NCBI GenBank assembly: GCA_022776205.1
Contig: JALFIK010000154.1
Span: 1-13,558, forward strand
DNA from: Eubacterium sp.
GTDB lineage: Bacteria > Bacillota > Clostridia > Lachnospirales > Lachnospiraceae
Length of the DNA: 13,558 nucleotides
Direction: 5' to 3'
Shown here: piece by piece, positions 7,053 to 13,178 of the stretch
How positions within the stretch are numbered: the first letter of the stretch is position 1
How the letters are laid out: every line of letters begins with the position of its first letter
Made by a program: the position numbers and the translations under genes
The notes under the pieces: model-generated
The model's database searches: none
Told to the model about the DNA's origin: nothing
The model's input: the letters and a program-made list of their open reading frames with translations, nothing else

Positions 7053-7340
7053 ATGACAAGCAAACAAAGAGCTTATTTAAAAGGTCTTGCCATGACCATA
7101 GATCCGGTTGTACAGATTGGAAAATCCTCTCTTACTCCAGAAGTGGTGGAAAGTGTCAGGGAGGCAATTGATAAAAGAGAACTGGTAAAAATATCGATCC
7201 TGAAAAACTGTTTTGACGATCCGAAAGAAATTGCAAATGTACTTGCACAGAGAACTCGTTCGGAAGTTGTTCAGGTGATTGGAAAGAAAATTGTATTATT
7301 TAAACAGGCAAGAGAAAATAGTAAAATTGAATTGCCATAG
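7053..7340 (+). CDS. yhbY: YhbY-family (CRM domain) RNA-binding protein
   Basis: A 95-residue single CRM-domain protein. It begins MTSKQRAYLKGLAMTIDPVVQIGKSSLTP, with the IGKSSL turn typical of YhbY, then the REAIDKRELVKISIL helix-strand and the closing GKKIVLFK. YhbY associates with pre-50S particles. ATG 7053 is preferred over an upstream in-frame ATG inside obgE because AAGGAGAG lies just before it. It starts 13 nt after obgE. Confidence 0.93.
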   Translation: MTSKQRAYLKGLAMTIDPVVQIGKSSLTPEVVESVREAIDKRELVKISILKNCFDDPKEIANVLAQRTRSEVVQVIGKKIVLFKQARENSKIELP

Positions 7341-7359
7341 AGATCATACGGGATAAAAA

Positions 7360-8013
7360 ATGACTGAGCATAAAAAAATTGGAATTATGGGCGGCACCTT
7401 TAATCCCATCCATTTTGGTCATCTCTTGCTGGCAGAAACTGCATTTCATCAGTTTCAGTTGGATGAGATTCTTATCATGCCGACGAAAAATCCTTATTAC
7501 AAGAAAATATCCAATTCTGTGACGGAAGAAGACCGTGTCCGTATGGTGGAACTTGCAATCGAGGATAATCCTCATTTCCATCTTTCCACAGAGGAACTTG
7601 ACCGGGAGGGGGCAACTTATACAGTGGAAACTCTTTCTCATCTTACGAGGAATCACCCGAATTGTTCCTATTATTTTATTATGGGAGCGGATTCTCTGTA
7701 TCATATAGAATCATGGAAACAACCGGAAGAAATTCTCCGGATGGCTACCATTGTCGTAGCGGGACGTGCGGGAACGGGAAGTTCTTTAAATAGCCAGATT
7801 GAATATATTGAGAATAAATATGAGGCCACTATTTTCCGCTTAAATTCCCCAGTCCTCGAAATTTCCTCGAATGATATTCGAAGAAGGGTGGAGGAGGGAG
7901 AGAGTATTCGTTACCTCCTTCCTGCAAATGTGGAACAATATATCAAAGCCCATAATCTTTATTGTACGGACGATACAGAAGAGGAAAAAGAAGAGAGGAG
8001 CATAAGAGTATGA
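7360..8013 (+). CDS. nadD: Nicotinate-nucleotide adenylyltransferase
   Basis: A 217-residue nucleotidyltransferase that joins nicotinate mononucleotide and ATP to form deamido-NAD in NAD synthesis. GGTFNPIHFGH (11-21) holds the two catalytic histidines H18 and H21. MGADSLYHIESWKQPEEI (108-125) and ISSNDIRRR (168-176) are family signatures. The usual TGNPPHK element reads TKNPYYKK, a variation near the substrate site. The C-terminal tail (202-217) is highly charged. The ribosome site is weak (GGGA). The gene lies 19 nt after yhbY, and its TGA overlaps the ATG of yqeK. Confidence 0.95.
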   Translation: MTEHKKIGIMGGTFNPIHFGHLLLAETAFHQFQLDEILIMPTKNPYYKKISNSVTEEDRVRMVELAIEDNPHFHLSTEELDREGATYTVETLSHLTRNHPNCSYYFIMGADSLYHIESWKQPEEILRMATIVVAGRAGTGSSLNSQIEYIENKYEATIFRLNSPVLEISSNDIRRRVEEGESIRYLLPANVEQYIKAHNLYCTDDTEEEKEERSIRV

Positions 8014-8579
8014 TGTCGATAAAGGAGATAAAAGAAGATTTAAAGAGAAAACTTTCTCCAAAACGATACGAGCATACACTTGGTGTTGAATATACTGCAG
8101 CATGTCTTGCATTAAGATACGGTGCTGATATGGAAAAGGCAAGGCTGGCAGGATTATTGCATGATTGTGCGAAATATCTTTCTGCGAAGGATAAAGTATC
8201 GGCCTGTGAAAATTATGGCATACCAATCTCTGATTATGAAAGAAAAAATCCCGAACTTCTCCATGCAAAATTGGGAGCCTGTTTTGCCAATGAGATTTAT
8301 GGTGTGACAGACCCGGAAATTCTTTCGGCAATTACATGGCACACGACGGGATGTCCTTCTATGTCGGTGATGGAAAAAATAATTTTTATCGCGGATTATA
8401 TTGAACCAAACCGTAATCAGGCAGAAGACCTTCCGATTGTAAGGCCGATGGCCTTTAAAGATCTCGATGCATGTCTTCTTCGGATTTTAGAAGATACCAT
8501 CGATTATCTAGCCGGAAAGAAAAGTGTGACAGACCCGATGACGCAGAAAACATTTGAATATTATAAAGGGAGAAAATGA
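8010..8579 (+). CDS. yqeK: HD-domain hydrolase YqeK (bis(5'-nucleosyl)-tetraphosphatase, symmetrical type)
   Basis: A 189-residue protein with the HD metal site: H22 (YEHTLGV), H51-D52 (LLHDCAK), H85 (LLHAKLG), H111 (ITWHTTG) and D129 (FIADYIEPNR). Family members split diadenosine tetraphosphate to ADP, lowering this stress nucleotide. Start ATG 8010 overlaps the nadD stop by 4 nt, with GAGGAG (7995-8000) 9 nt upstream; a second ATG follows directly at 8013. It overlaps rsfS by 4 nt, so nadD, yqeK and rsfS are translationally coupled. Confidence 0.92.
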   Translation: MMSIKEIKEDLKRKLSPKRYEHTLGVEYTAACLALRYGADMEKARLAGLLHDCAKYLSAKDKVSACENYGIPISDYERKNPELLHAKLGACFANEIYGVTDPEILSAITWHTTGCPSMSVMEKIIFIADYIEPNRNQAEDLPIVRPMAFKDLDACLLRILEDTIDYLAGKKSVTDPMTQKTFEYYKGRK

Positions 8580-8932
8580 TGGACGAATCAAAAAAAATGG
8601 CGCTTCTTGCAGTGGAAGCCCTGGAAGATAAAAAAGCAGATGATATTACAATTATCGATATCAGCGGTGTGTCAGTTCTCGCTGATTATTTCATCATTGC
8701 TGATGGAAATAACCGTAATCAGGTACAGGCGATGGCAGATAATGCAGAAGAATTTCTGGGAAAAGCCGGATATGAGCCGAAGCAGATTGAAGGTTATCAA
8801 AGCGCAAACTGGATTCTTCTTGATTACAAGGATGTCATAGTTCACATATTCAGTAAAGAAGACCGTGCTTTCTATGATCTCGAAAGAATCTGGAGAGACG
8901 GAAAACAAGTTACAAAAGAAGATCTGATGTAA
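8576..8932 (+). CDS. rsfS: Ribosomal silencing factor RsfS
   Basis: A 118-residue protein of the RsfS/Iojap family. It shows ALEDKKADDITIIDISGVSVLADYFIIADG followed by NRNQVQAMADN and WILLDYKDVIVHIFSKEDRAFYDLERIW, all standard. RsfS binds L14 and blocks joining of the ribosomal subunits when nutrients fall. The start overlaps the yqeK stop; two adjacent ATGs (8576, 8579) are possible, with AAGGGAG before them. It is the last gene of the operon. Confidence 0.95.
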   Translation: MMDESKKMALLAVEALEDKKADDITIIDISGVSVLADYFIIADGNNRNQVQAMADNAEEFLGKAGYEPKQIEGYQSANWILLDYKDVIVHIFSKEDRAFYDLERIWRDGKQVTKEDLM

Positions 8933-8966
8933 AAACAGACAAACGAAAGAACATTTTCTGATAAAC

Positions 8967-9011
8967 AAAAATCCCGTCTTATTGGACAAACACCAGTAAG
9001 ACGGGATTTTT
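8967..9011. terminator. Bidirectional terminator between rsfS and lexA
   Basis: AAAAATCCCGTCTTA (8967-8981) and TAAGACGGGATTTTT (8997-9011) form a perfect 15-bp stem, extended by TGG/CCA inside the loop. There are T-tracts on both strands, so it serves both convergent genes. The lexA stop codon (9012-9014) abuts it directly. Confidence 0.93.
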
Positions 9012-9638
9012 TTATTTGAAACAGCGATAAAGTCCGATTACCTTTCCAACTACAGAAAACGGGGCAGATTTTGGAACAATAATTGGGTCCATTGTATCAT
9101 TTTCCGGCTGGAGCCGAATCTGGTCTTTCTCTTTAAAAAATCTCTTAACCGTAACAGAATCATCAAGAAGGGCGACAATAATATCTCCATCACTTGCCGT
9201 AGGACTTTCTTCCACGAGAATAAAATCACCGTCCAGGATTCCTGCATTGATCATACTTTCTCCTTTGACTTTTAACATAAATGTCTGTCGGTTATGCAGA
9301 AATTCCGGAGTAATCGGGAAATATCCCTGAATATTCTCAATGGCAAGGATTGGTTCCCCTGCGGTGACTGTTCCGACAATCGGTACATTAACCAGTTCTC
9401 TTCGTGTCAGATTAAAATTATCGTCAATAATCTCAATCGCTCTTGGTTTGGACGGGTCACGGCGGATATAACCATTCTTTTCCAGAGTCTCAAGGTGGGA
9501 GTGAACGGAAGAAGTTGACTTCAGATGAACTGCCTCACAAATCTCCCGAACTGCAGGGGGATATCCATCATTCAGGATACACTGTTTAATATATTCAAGG
9601 ATTTCCTGCTGCTTTGCACTGATTTTCCCGTAACTCAT
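9012..9638 (-). CDS. lexA: LexA repressor
   Basis: A 208-residue SOS repressor. The N-terminal winged helix (about 1-70) has the recognition helix region KSTSSVHSHLETLEKNGYI. The self-cleavage site is A93-G94 in VTAGEP. The Ser-Lys dyad is S128 (KGESM) and K165 (VTVKRF). RecA-stimulated self-cleavage would derepress SOS genes, here certainly including its divergent neighbour if the boxes are functional. GGAGAGG precedes the ATG. Palindromes overlapping the predicted lexA promoter suggest autoregulation. Confidence 0.97.
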   Translation of the reverse strand: MSYGKISAKQQEILEYIKQCILNDGYPPAVREICEAVHLKSTSSVHSHLETLEKNGYIRRDPSKPRAIEIIDDNFNLTRRELVNVPIVGTVTAGEPILAIENIQGYFPITPEFLHNRQTFMLKVKGESMINAGILDGDFILVEESPTASDGDIIVALLDDSVTVKRFFKEKDQIRLQPENDTMDPIIVPKSAPFSVVGKVIGLYRCFK

Positions 9639-9672
9639 TACTGCCTCTCCTTTTACACATATATTTTAACAT

Positions 9673-9701
9673 ATTTTAACACGTGTCAAAAAAGAAAACA
9701 A
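9673..9701 (-). promoter_or_regulatory. Predicted lexA promoter
   Basis: On the minus strand: TTGTTT (9701-9696), 17-nt spacer, TAAAAT (9678-9673) with an upstream TG. An alternative pair, TTGACA (9689-9684) and a second TAAAAT (9668-9663), has only a 15-nt spacer. The two -10s exist because ATATTTTAAC is repeated in tandem at 9661-9680. Confidence 0.45.
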
Positions 9702-9722
9702 GTGTTTTCGAAAATATTTTCG
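9694..9722. promoter_or_regulatory. Tandem LexA-operator-like palindromes at lexA
   Basis: GAAAACAAGTGTTTTC (9694-9709) is a perfect palindrome around AAC-AAGT-GTT, the core of the Gram-positive SOS box (CGAACRNRYGTTYG). It covers the -35 of the lexA promoter. CGAAAATATTTTCG (9709-9722) abuts it and keeps the CGAA...TTCG ends, but not the inner C and G. The first is the better operator candidate; the second is weaker. Confidence 0.5.
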
Positions 9723-9740
9723 ATTTTCTCATTATAACCC

Positions 9741-9769
9741 TTGACAGCCGAATGAATGTTCGATATAAT
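9741..9769 (+). promoter_or_regulatory. Consensus promoter of yneA with SOS box in the spacer
   Basis: TTGACA (9741-9746), 17-nt spacer, TATAAT (9764-9769): a perfect sigma-A promoter. CGAATGAATGTTCG (9749-9762), one base off the SOS consensus, fills the spacer, so bound LexA would block RNA polymerase. Confidence 0.85.
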
Positions 9770-9783
9770 ACAAACAAATGTAC

Positions 9784-9797
9784 GGAATGTATGTTCG
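9784..9797 (+). promoter_or_regulatory. Second SOS box-like site upstream of yneA
   Basis: GGAATGTATGTTCG keeps GAA...GTTCG of the SOS box with two mismatches. It lies about 15 nt past the -10, in the early transcribed region, where LexA could act as a roadblock. Confidence 0.5.
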
Positions 9798-9838
9798 AAA
9801 CATATGTATTGATTTGATTTTTACGGGAGGGTATTTCA

Positions 9839-10213
9839 ATGAAAGATTGTAGAAGTAACAGAAAAATGAGTGAAAGTCAATACAACGTGAGGAACGGAAA
9901 AAAGGATTTTTCACCGGAGAAACTGATGCTTGCGGCGGGAGGGATTTTTATTGTTTTATGTATGATATTTTTCCTTGTACTGCATACTTCCCGAACCGTT
10001 GTTAATGCAGATGAGAATCTGTCAGAAATTCAGTACAGGGAAGTGGAGATTCAGTCCGGGGACAGCCTCTGGTCTATCGCAAAAGAAAATATGAATCCGG
10101 GATTTTCTGATATTTATGAATATATTCATGAAATTAAGACATGTAACAACCTTACATCCGATAAGATTACTTCAGGATGTTATCTCGTCGTTCCGTATTA
10201 TGAATATCGATGA
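9839..10213 (+). CDS. yneA: YneA-type SOS cell-division suppressor (TM + LysM)
   Basis: A 124-residue protein with a charged cytoplasmic N-terminus (1-28), one membrane segment (about 29-49, LMLAAGGIFIVLCMIFFLVL) and an outside LysM domain (about 68-119, EIQSGDSLWSIAKEN ... ITSGCYLVVPY). This is the architecture of B. subtilis YneA, the LexA-controlled inhibitor that delays division after DNA damage; Cys102 and Cys114 in the LysM are not needed for that match. Being divergent from lexA with SOS boxes in its promoter is strong contextual support. GGGAGGG lies 7 nt before the ATG. Sequence identity to YneA cannot be measured here, so the symbol rests on architecture and context. Confidence 0.8.
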   Translation: MKDCRSNRKMSESQYNVRNGKKDFSPEKLMLAAGGIFIVLCMIFFLVLHTSRTVVNADENLSEIQYREVEIQSGDSLWSIAKENMNPGFSDIYEYIHEIKTCNNLTSDKITSGCYLVVPYYEYR

Positions 10214-10268
10214 ATCCCATTCTTCGTATTCGTTGTTTTTTTCGAAAATTATGTATTGTATTAACCGA

Positions 10269-10318
10269 TATTATAAACAGCCTGCTTTTAAATATATAAA
10301 AGCAGGCTGTTTATAATA
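10269..10318. terminator. 22-bp perfect inverted repeat; likely bidirectional terminator
   Basis: The arms 10269-10290 and 10297-10318 pair without mismatch around a 6-nt loop (AATATA). The core is CAGCCTGCTTTTA / TAAAAGCAGGCTG, flanked by TTTATAAT on the outer side. It lies between convergent yneA and the recombinase gene. There is no pure T-tract, but an AT-rich TTTATAAT tail follows the GC core in both directions. Confidence 0.7.
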
Positions 10319-10338
10319 ATAAATCATTTCATTTATTC

Positions 10339-11409
10339 TCACTTTTCAGAGTTGTCCGGTTTTTCTCGAAGCCTTACTTTTCCTGCAGCCATTCTTCGAC
10401 GCTGGTCTTCGATTGCTGCGTAGTGTTTCCTTGTTGTATTGACATCTTTATGACCCAGAACATCCGCAACAAGGTAGATGTCCCCTGTTTCCTGATAGAG
10501 CTGCGTTCCGTATGTGCTGCGCAGTTTATGCGGTGTGATCGTTTTTAATGGGGTAACAGGTGCACAATATTTTTTTACAAGATTTTCAACGGCTCTAACA
10601 CTGATCCGTCTTTTTTGCATGGAGAGAAAGAGAGCATCTTCGGAACCTTCTTTTGCAATAATCTGGCGCCGTTCCTCCAGGTAGTCAAGAAGTGTTTCTC
10701 TAACTTCTTCTCCGAAATAGAGGATTACCTCAGTTCCGCCTTTTCTATGGATTTTCATCCCGTTTGTTTCAAAATCCAGGTCAGTAATATCAAGTCCAAC
10801 ACATTCCGAGACACGGATGCCTGTTCCAAGAAGCAGGGTGAGGATGGCCAGATCCCTGATTTTTGTTTTTTTATGGTATTTTTTCTGTGATTTTGTCAAT
10901 GTGTCTCCTTCTTCTACCGAGTCTAGAAGTTTAGCAATCTCGTCAACTTCGAGCCGGACGATAACCTGCTCATGATTTTTAGGCATATCTAGCAAGCTTG
11001 CCGTATTATTTTTTATTTTTTGCTTTCGATAAAAAAATTTATAAAAAGATCGGATGCTTGCTATTTTTCGCATTCTACCTTTTTCATCATTTGTGTGAAT
11101 TTTGTTATCTTTGTCTTCATAAAGCTTCAGATAATCTAAGTATTCTTCCAGTTGTGTAAGTGTAATTTTATCAAGAACAGTGACCGGCCACTGTCTGATT
11201 GGGCCATCTTCGAGGTCCGGATAATTTTCTTCCAGAAAATGAAAGAAAATTTTTAAATCATAACCATATGCAATTCTGGTACGGGATGAAGTTGTCGGCT
11301 CAATCCCACGAAAAAATTCTCTGCAAAAATCAGGAAGATCATTACATAATTGCCGGAGACGCATTTCGTTTTTTCTGTTAATCTGATCATTATAGCTTAA
11401 ATCCTGCAA
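10339..11409 (-). CDS. Tyrosine recombinase (XerC-like)
   Basis: A 356-residue tyrosine recombinase. A SAM-like N-terminal DNA-binding domain (about 25-135) has an insertion rich in charged residues (96-115). The catalytic domain holds R199 (GTGIRVSE), K223 (HRKGG), H294 and R297 (HKLRSTYGT), H320 (LGHKD) and the nucleophile Y330 (RKHYAAI), so all active-site residues are present. The start is TTG (11409) with AAAGGGG 8 nt upstream; the next ATG (residue 16) lacks a ribosome site. Comparable genes sit near lexA in Lachnospiraceae, so it may be a housekeeping recombinase; no att sites or mobile-element genes are visible. Its exact role (Xer-type dimer resolution or DNA inversion) cannot be told. 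Confidence 0.88.
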   Translation of the reverse strand: MQDLSYNDQINRKNEMRLRQLCNDLPDFCREFFRGIEPTTSSRTRIAYGYDLKIFFHFLEENYPDLEDGPIRQWPVTVLDKITLTQLEEYLDYLKLYEDKDNKIHTNDEKGRMRKIASIRSFYKFFYRKQKIKNNTASLLDMPKNHEQVIVRLEVDEIAKLLDSVEEGDTLTKSQKKYHKKTKIRDLAILTLLLGTGIRVSECVGLDITDLDFETNGMKIHRKGGTEVILYFGEEVRETLLDYLEERRQIIAKEGSEDALFLSMQKRRISVRAVENLVKKYCAPVTPLKTITPHKLRSTYGTQLYQETGDIYLVADVLGHKDVNTTRKHYAAIEDQRRRMAAGKVRLREKPDNSEK

Positions 11410-11449
11410 AGTATTATCCCCTTTCTGCGTTTACATTAATTCAGATAAA

Positions 11450-11478
11450 ATGATAACATGAATGTTTTTCTCATTCAA
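11450..11478 (-). promoter_or_regulatory. Predicted promoter of the recombinase gene
   Basis: On the minus strand: TTGAAT (11478-11473), 17-nt spacer, TATCAT (11455-11450), about 41 nt upstream of the TTG start. Confidence 0.55.
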
Positions 11479-11496
11479 CTCATAAAATGAAATAAA

Positions 11497-11526
11497 TGGA
11501 CAGACAATTCCCGGTTATGTTATAAT
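11497..11526 (+). promoter_or_regulatory. Promoter of the GHL10 gene with palindrome at the start site
   Basis: TGGACA (11497-11502), 18-nt spacer, TATAAT (11521-11526), with an extended -10 (TGT before TATAAT). AACAGTT-A-AACTGTT (11530-11544), a 7-bp inverted repeat, covers the expected start point and is a candidate operator. Confidence 0.65.
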
Positions 11527-11562
11527 AACAACAGTTAAACTGTTTATAGTGCAGGAGGAATC

Positions 11563-12915
11563 ATGAAAAAATTGATACAAAATATCTTGATTATTCTGGT
11601 ACTTACGATTTTAATTATGTTTTCTTATGCATGTCTTGATAATAAGATCAGCGGACAAAGCTTTTCAGAATTTGTACAATGGATGATAAAACCGTTTAAT
11701 AAAGCGGATAAAATGAATAAGAGAAAAGGCACAAATACAACTCCGAATCATTATAAAGCAGTCTGGCTCAGTTATCTGGAATTTGGTGCATACTTAAAAT
11801 CTTCAAAAAATAATACGGAAAAAGAATTCCGTAAATTTTTTCAGCATGTTACAGAACATGCCAAGGAGGAAGGGTTTAATACAATTATTGTCCATGTCCG
11901 TCCTTTTGGAGATGCTCTTTACCCTTCGAAGTATTTTCCGTGGGCTGCCTGTATATCCGGTACGCAGGGGAAAAATCCGGGTTATGATCCTCTAAAGATT
12001 ATGACAGAAATTGCACATAAAAACGGAATGCGCATTGAAGCATGGATCAATCCTTACAGAGTTTCTTCCGGAACAGACAGGAAAAAATTATCGAAGGACA
12101 ATCCGGCGGAAAAATGGATGAATGATAAAGCGACAAAAAGAAACGTGCTTTCCTATGACGGAGGCTTATATTTTAATCCATCATCAAAGACTGTGCGGGA
12201 TTATATCGTAAAAGGAGTCTGTGAAATCGTCGAAAATTATGATGTGGACGGAATTCATGCAGATGACTATTTTTATCCTCAGTTTACAGAGGATAATGTG
12301 AAGAATAGTTTTGATGCACTGGATTATTATCGGGACAAAAGAAAAGGAAAAATAAAAAAAGGAATTTCTCTTGCAGAGTGGAGGCGGGAAAATGTTAACA
12401 GACTTGTTGCAGCGATTTATGGTGCCATCAAAGAAAGAAAATCCAATGTGACTTTTGGAATCAGCCCTGCAGGTAATCTTAATAACCTAAGGAGCGACTT
12501 TGAATACTATACGGATATTGATACCTGGGTAGGGAAGGAAGGATATGTTGATTATCTCATGCCTCAGATTTACTGGGGATTTACAAATGACATGGCTCCC
12601 TTTGACCAGGTAGTGGATGAGTGGGTTAAATTGATGAAGAATTCTCCTGTGAAACTGTATATCGGATTACAGCTGTACCGAATGGGAAATTCCGAGCCGG
12701 GACAGTCGGATATTAATGAATTACAGACAGCCACTCTGATAAAAAAACAATTACAGTACATTAAAAAAAAGACGGAAGTGCAGGGAGTCTGCTTTTTCAG
12801 TTATCAGTATCTGGATTGTAACAATACCAGCTATTCTTTTGAAACCAGGGAGTTTTCCAAACGGAGGAAGAGGATTCTTTATGAAATTGAACTTCATTTA
12901 AAACAGTGGATATAA
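11563..12915 (+). CDS. GHL10/DUF187 family glycosyl-hydrolase-like secreted protein
   Basis: A 450-residue protein with an N-terminal hydrophobic segment (about 5-24). It could be a signal anchor, or a poor lipobox at Cys24 (FSYAC). A TIM-barrel-type GHL10 domain spans about 64-400. Signatures are KAVWLSYLEF (65-74), GFNTIIVHVRPFGDALYPSKYFPW (104-127), RIEAWINPYRV (157-167), DVDGIHADDYFYP (227-239), FGISPAG (298-304) and YLMPQIYWG (331-339). Relatives (B. subtilis YngK-like) are exported and thought to act on cell-wall or surface glycans; the substrate is unknown. The acidic HADDYFYP motif is the likely active-site element. AGGAGG (11553-11558) precedes the ATG by 4 nt. It has its own promoter and is not evidently linked to the CRISPR locus after it. 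Confidence 0.87.
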   Translation: MKKLIQNILIILVLTILIMFSYACLDNKISGQSFSEFVQWMIKPFNKADKMNKRKGTNTTPNHYKAVWLSYLEFGAYLKSSKNNTEKEFRKFFQHVTEHAKEEGFNTIIVHVRPFGDALYPSKYFPWAACISGTQGKNPGYDPLKIMTEIAHKNGMRIEAWINPYRVSSGTDRKKLSKDNPAEKWMNDKATKRNVLSYDGGLYFNPSSKTVRDYIVKGVCEIVENYDVDGIHADDYFYPQFTEDNVKNSFDALDYYRDKRKGKIKKGISLAEWRRENVNRLVAAIYGAIKERKSNVTFGISPAGNLNNLRSDFEYYTDIDTWVGKEGYVDYLMPQIYWGFTNDMAPFDQVVDEWVKLMKNSPVKLYIGLQLYRMGNSEPGQSDINELQTATLIKKQLQYIKKKTEVQGVCFFSYQYLDCNNTSYSFETREFSKRRKRILYEIELHLKQWI

Positions 12916-12969
12916 TTATTTAAAGATTAAAAATATGTTTTAAAATATTCAACATTTTTGTAATTTATA

Positions 12970-12998
12970 TTGACCTTTCCCTGCTTTCAGAGTATTAT
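12970..12998 (+). promoter_or_regulatory. Promoter of the tracrRNA
   Basis: TTGACC (12970-12975), 17-nt spacer, TATTAT (12993-12998). Transcription would start near 13005. The 54 nt between the GHL10 stop and this promoter are AT-rich with no clear terminator. Confidence 0.8.
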
Positions 12999-13004
12999 AG
13001 TATA

Positions 13005-13120
13005 AGATTTAGTAACGGACTAAATTTTACATCATAAGTTCAAATAAAAATTTATTCAAACCGCCATTATGTGGCCCACAGTGTGTGGAGAAAAAGAGTC
13101 TGCTTTGCAGACTTTTCTTC
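13005..13120 (+). ncRNA. tracrRNA of a type II CRISPR-Cas system
   Basis: A roughly 115-nt RNA upstream of cas9 on the same strand. A 7-bp 5' hairpin (ATTTAGT 13007-13013 / ACTAAAT 13019-13025) overlaps the start of the anti-repeat, about 13019-13045. The anti-repeat ends in AAGTTCAAAT, the counterpart of AAGTTAAAAT in the S. pyogenes tracrRNA. Then come AATAAAAATTTATTCAAACC, a hairpin GCCA/TGGC (13063-13075), a hairpin CCACA-GTG-TGTGG (13076-13088) and a terminator. It pairs with the CRISPR repeat to guide crRNA maturation and Cas9 loading. The matching repeat should begin GTTTGA and contain ATGATGTAAAA; the array is outside the window. Boundaries are inferred from promoter and terminator. 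Confidence 0.85.
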
Positions 13121-13124
13121 TTTT
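13097..13124 (+). terminator. Terminator of the tracrRNA
   Basis: AGTCTGC (13097-13103) and GCAGACT (13107-13113) form a perfect stem with a TTT loop, extended by A-T and G-U pairs, followed by TTTCTTCTTTT. Confidence 0.88.
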
Positions 13125-13178
13125 ACGGACTTTTTATGAGATAAATTACGAAGAAATTTTATGAAGAGAGGAAAATAG

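Noticed and set aside
10339..11409. Recombinase gene as the sign of a mobile element carrying cas9
   Set aside because: No att-type direct repeats, excision gene or cargo boundary is visible, and the recombinase sits by housekeeping SOS genes.
12916..12969. Possible repeat-like segment for a self-guiding long tracrRNA
   Set aside because: I looked for a GTTTGA...ATGATGTAAAA-like segment upstream of the tracrRNA promoter and found none convincing.
12916..13178. CRISPR array between the GHL10 gene and cas9
   Set aside because: No direct repeats with regular spacing occur here; the structure is a single tracrRNA unit.
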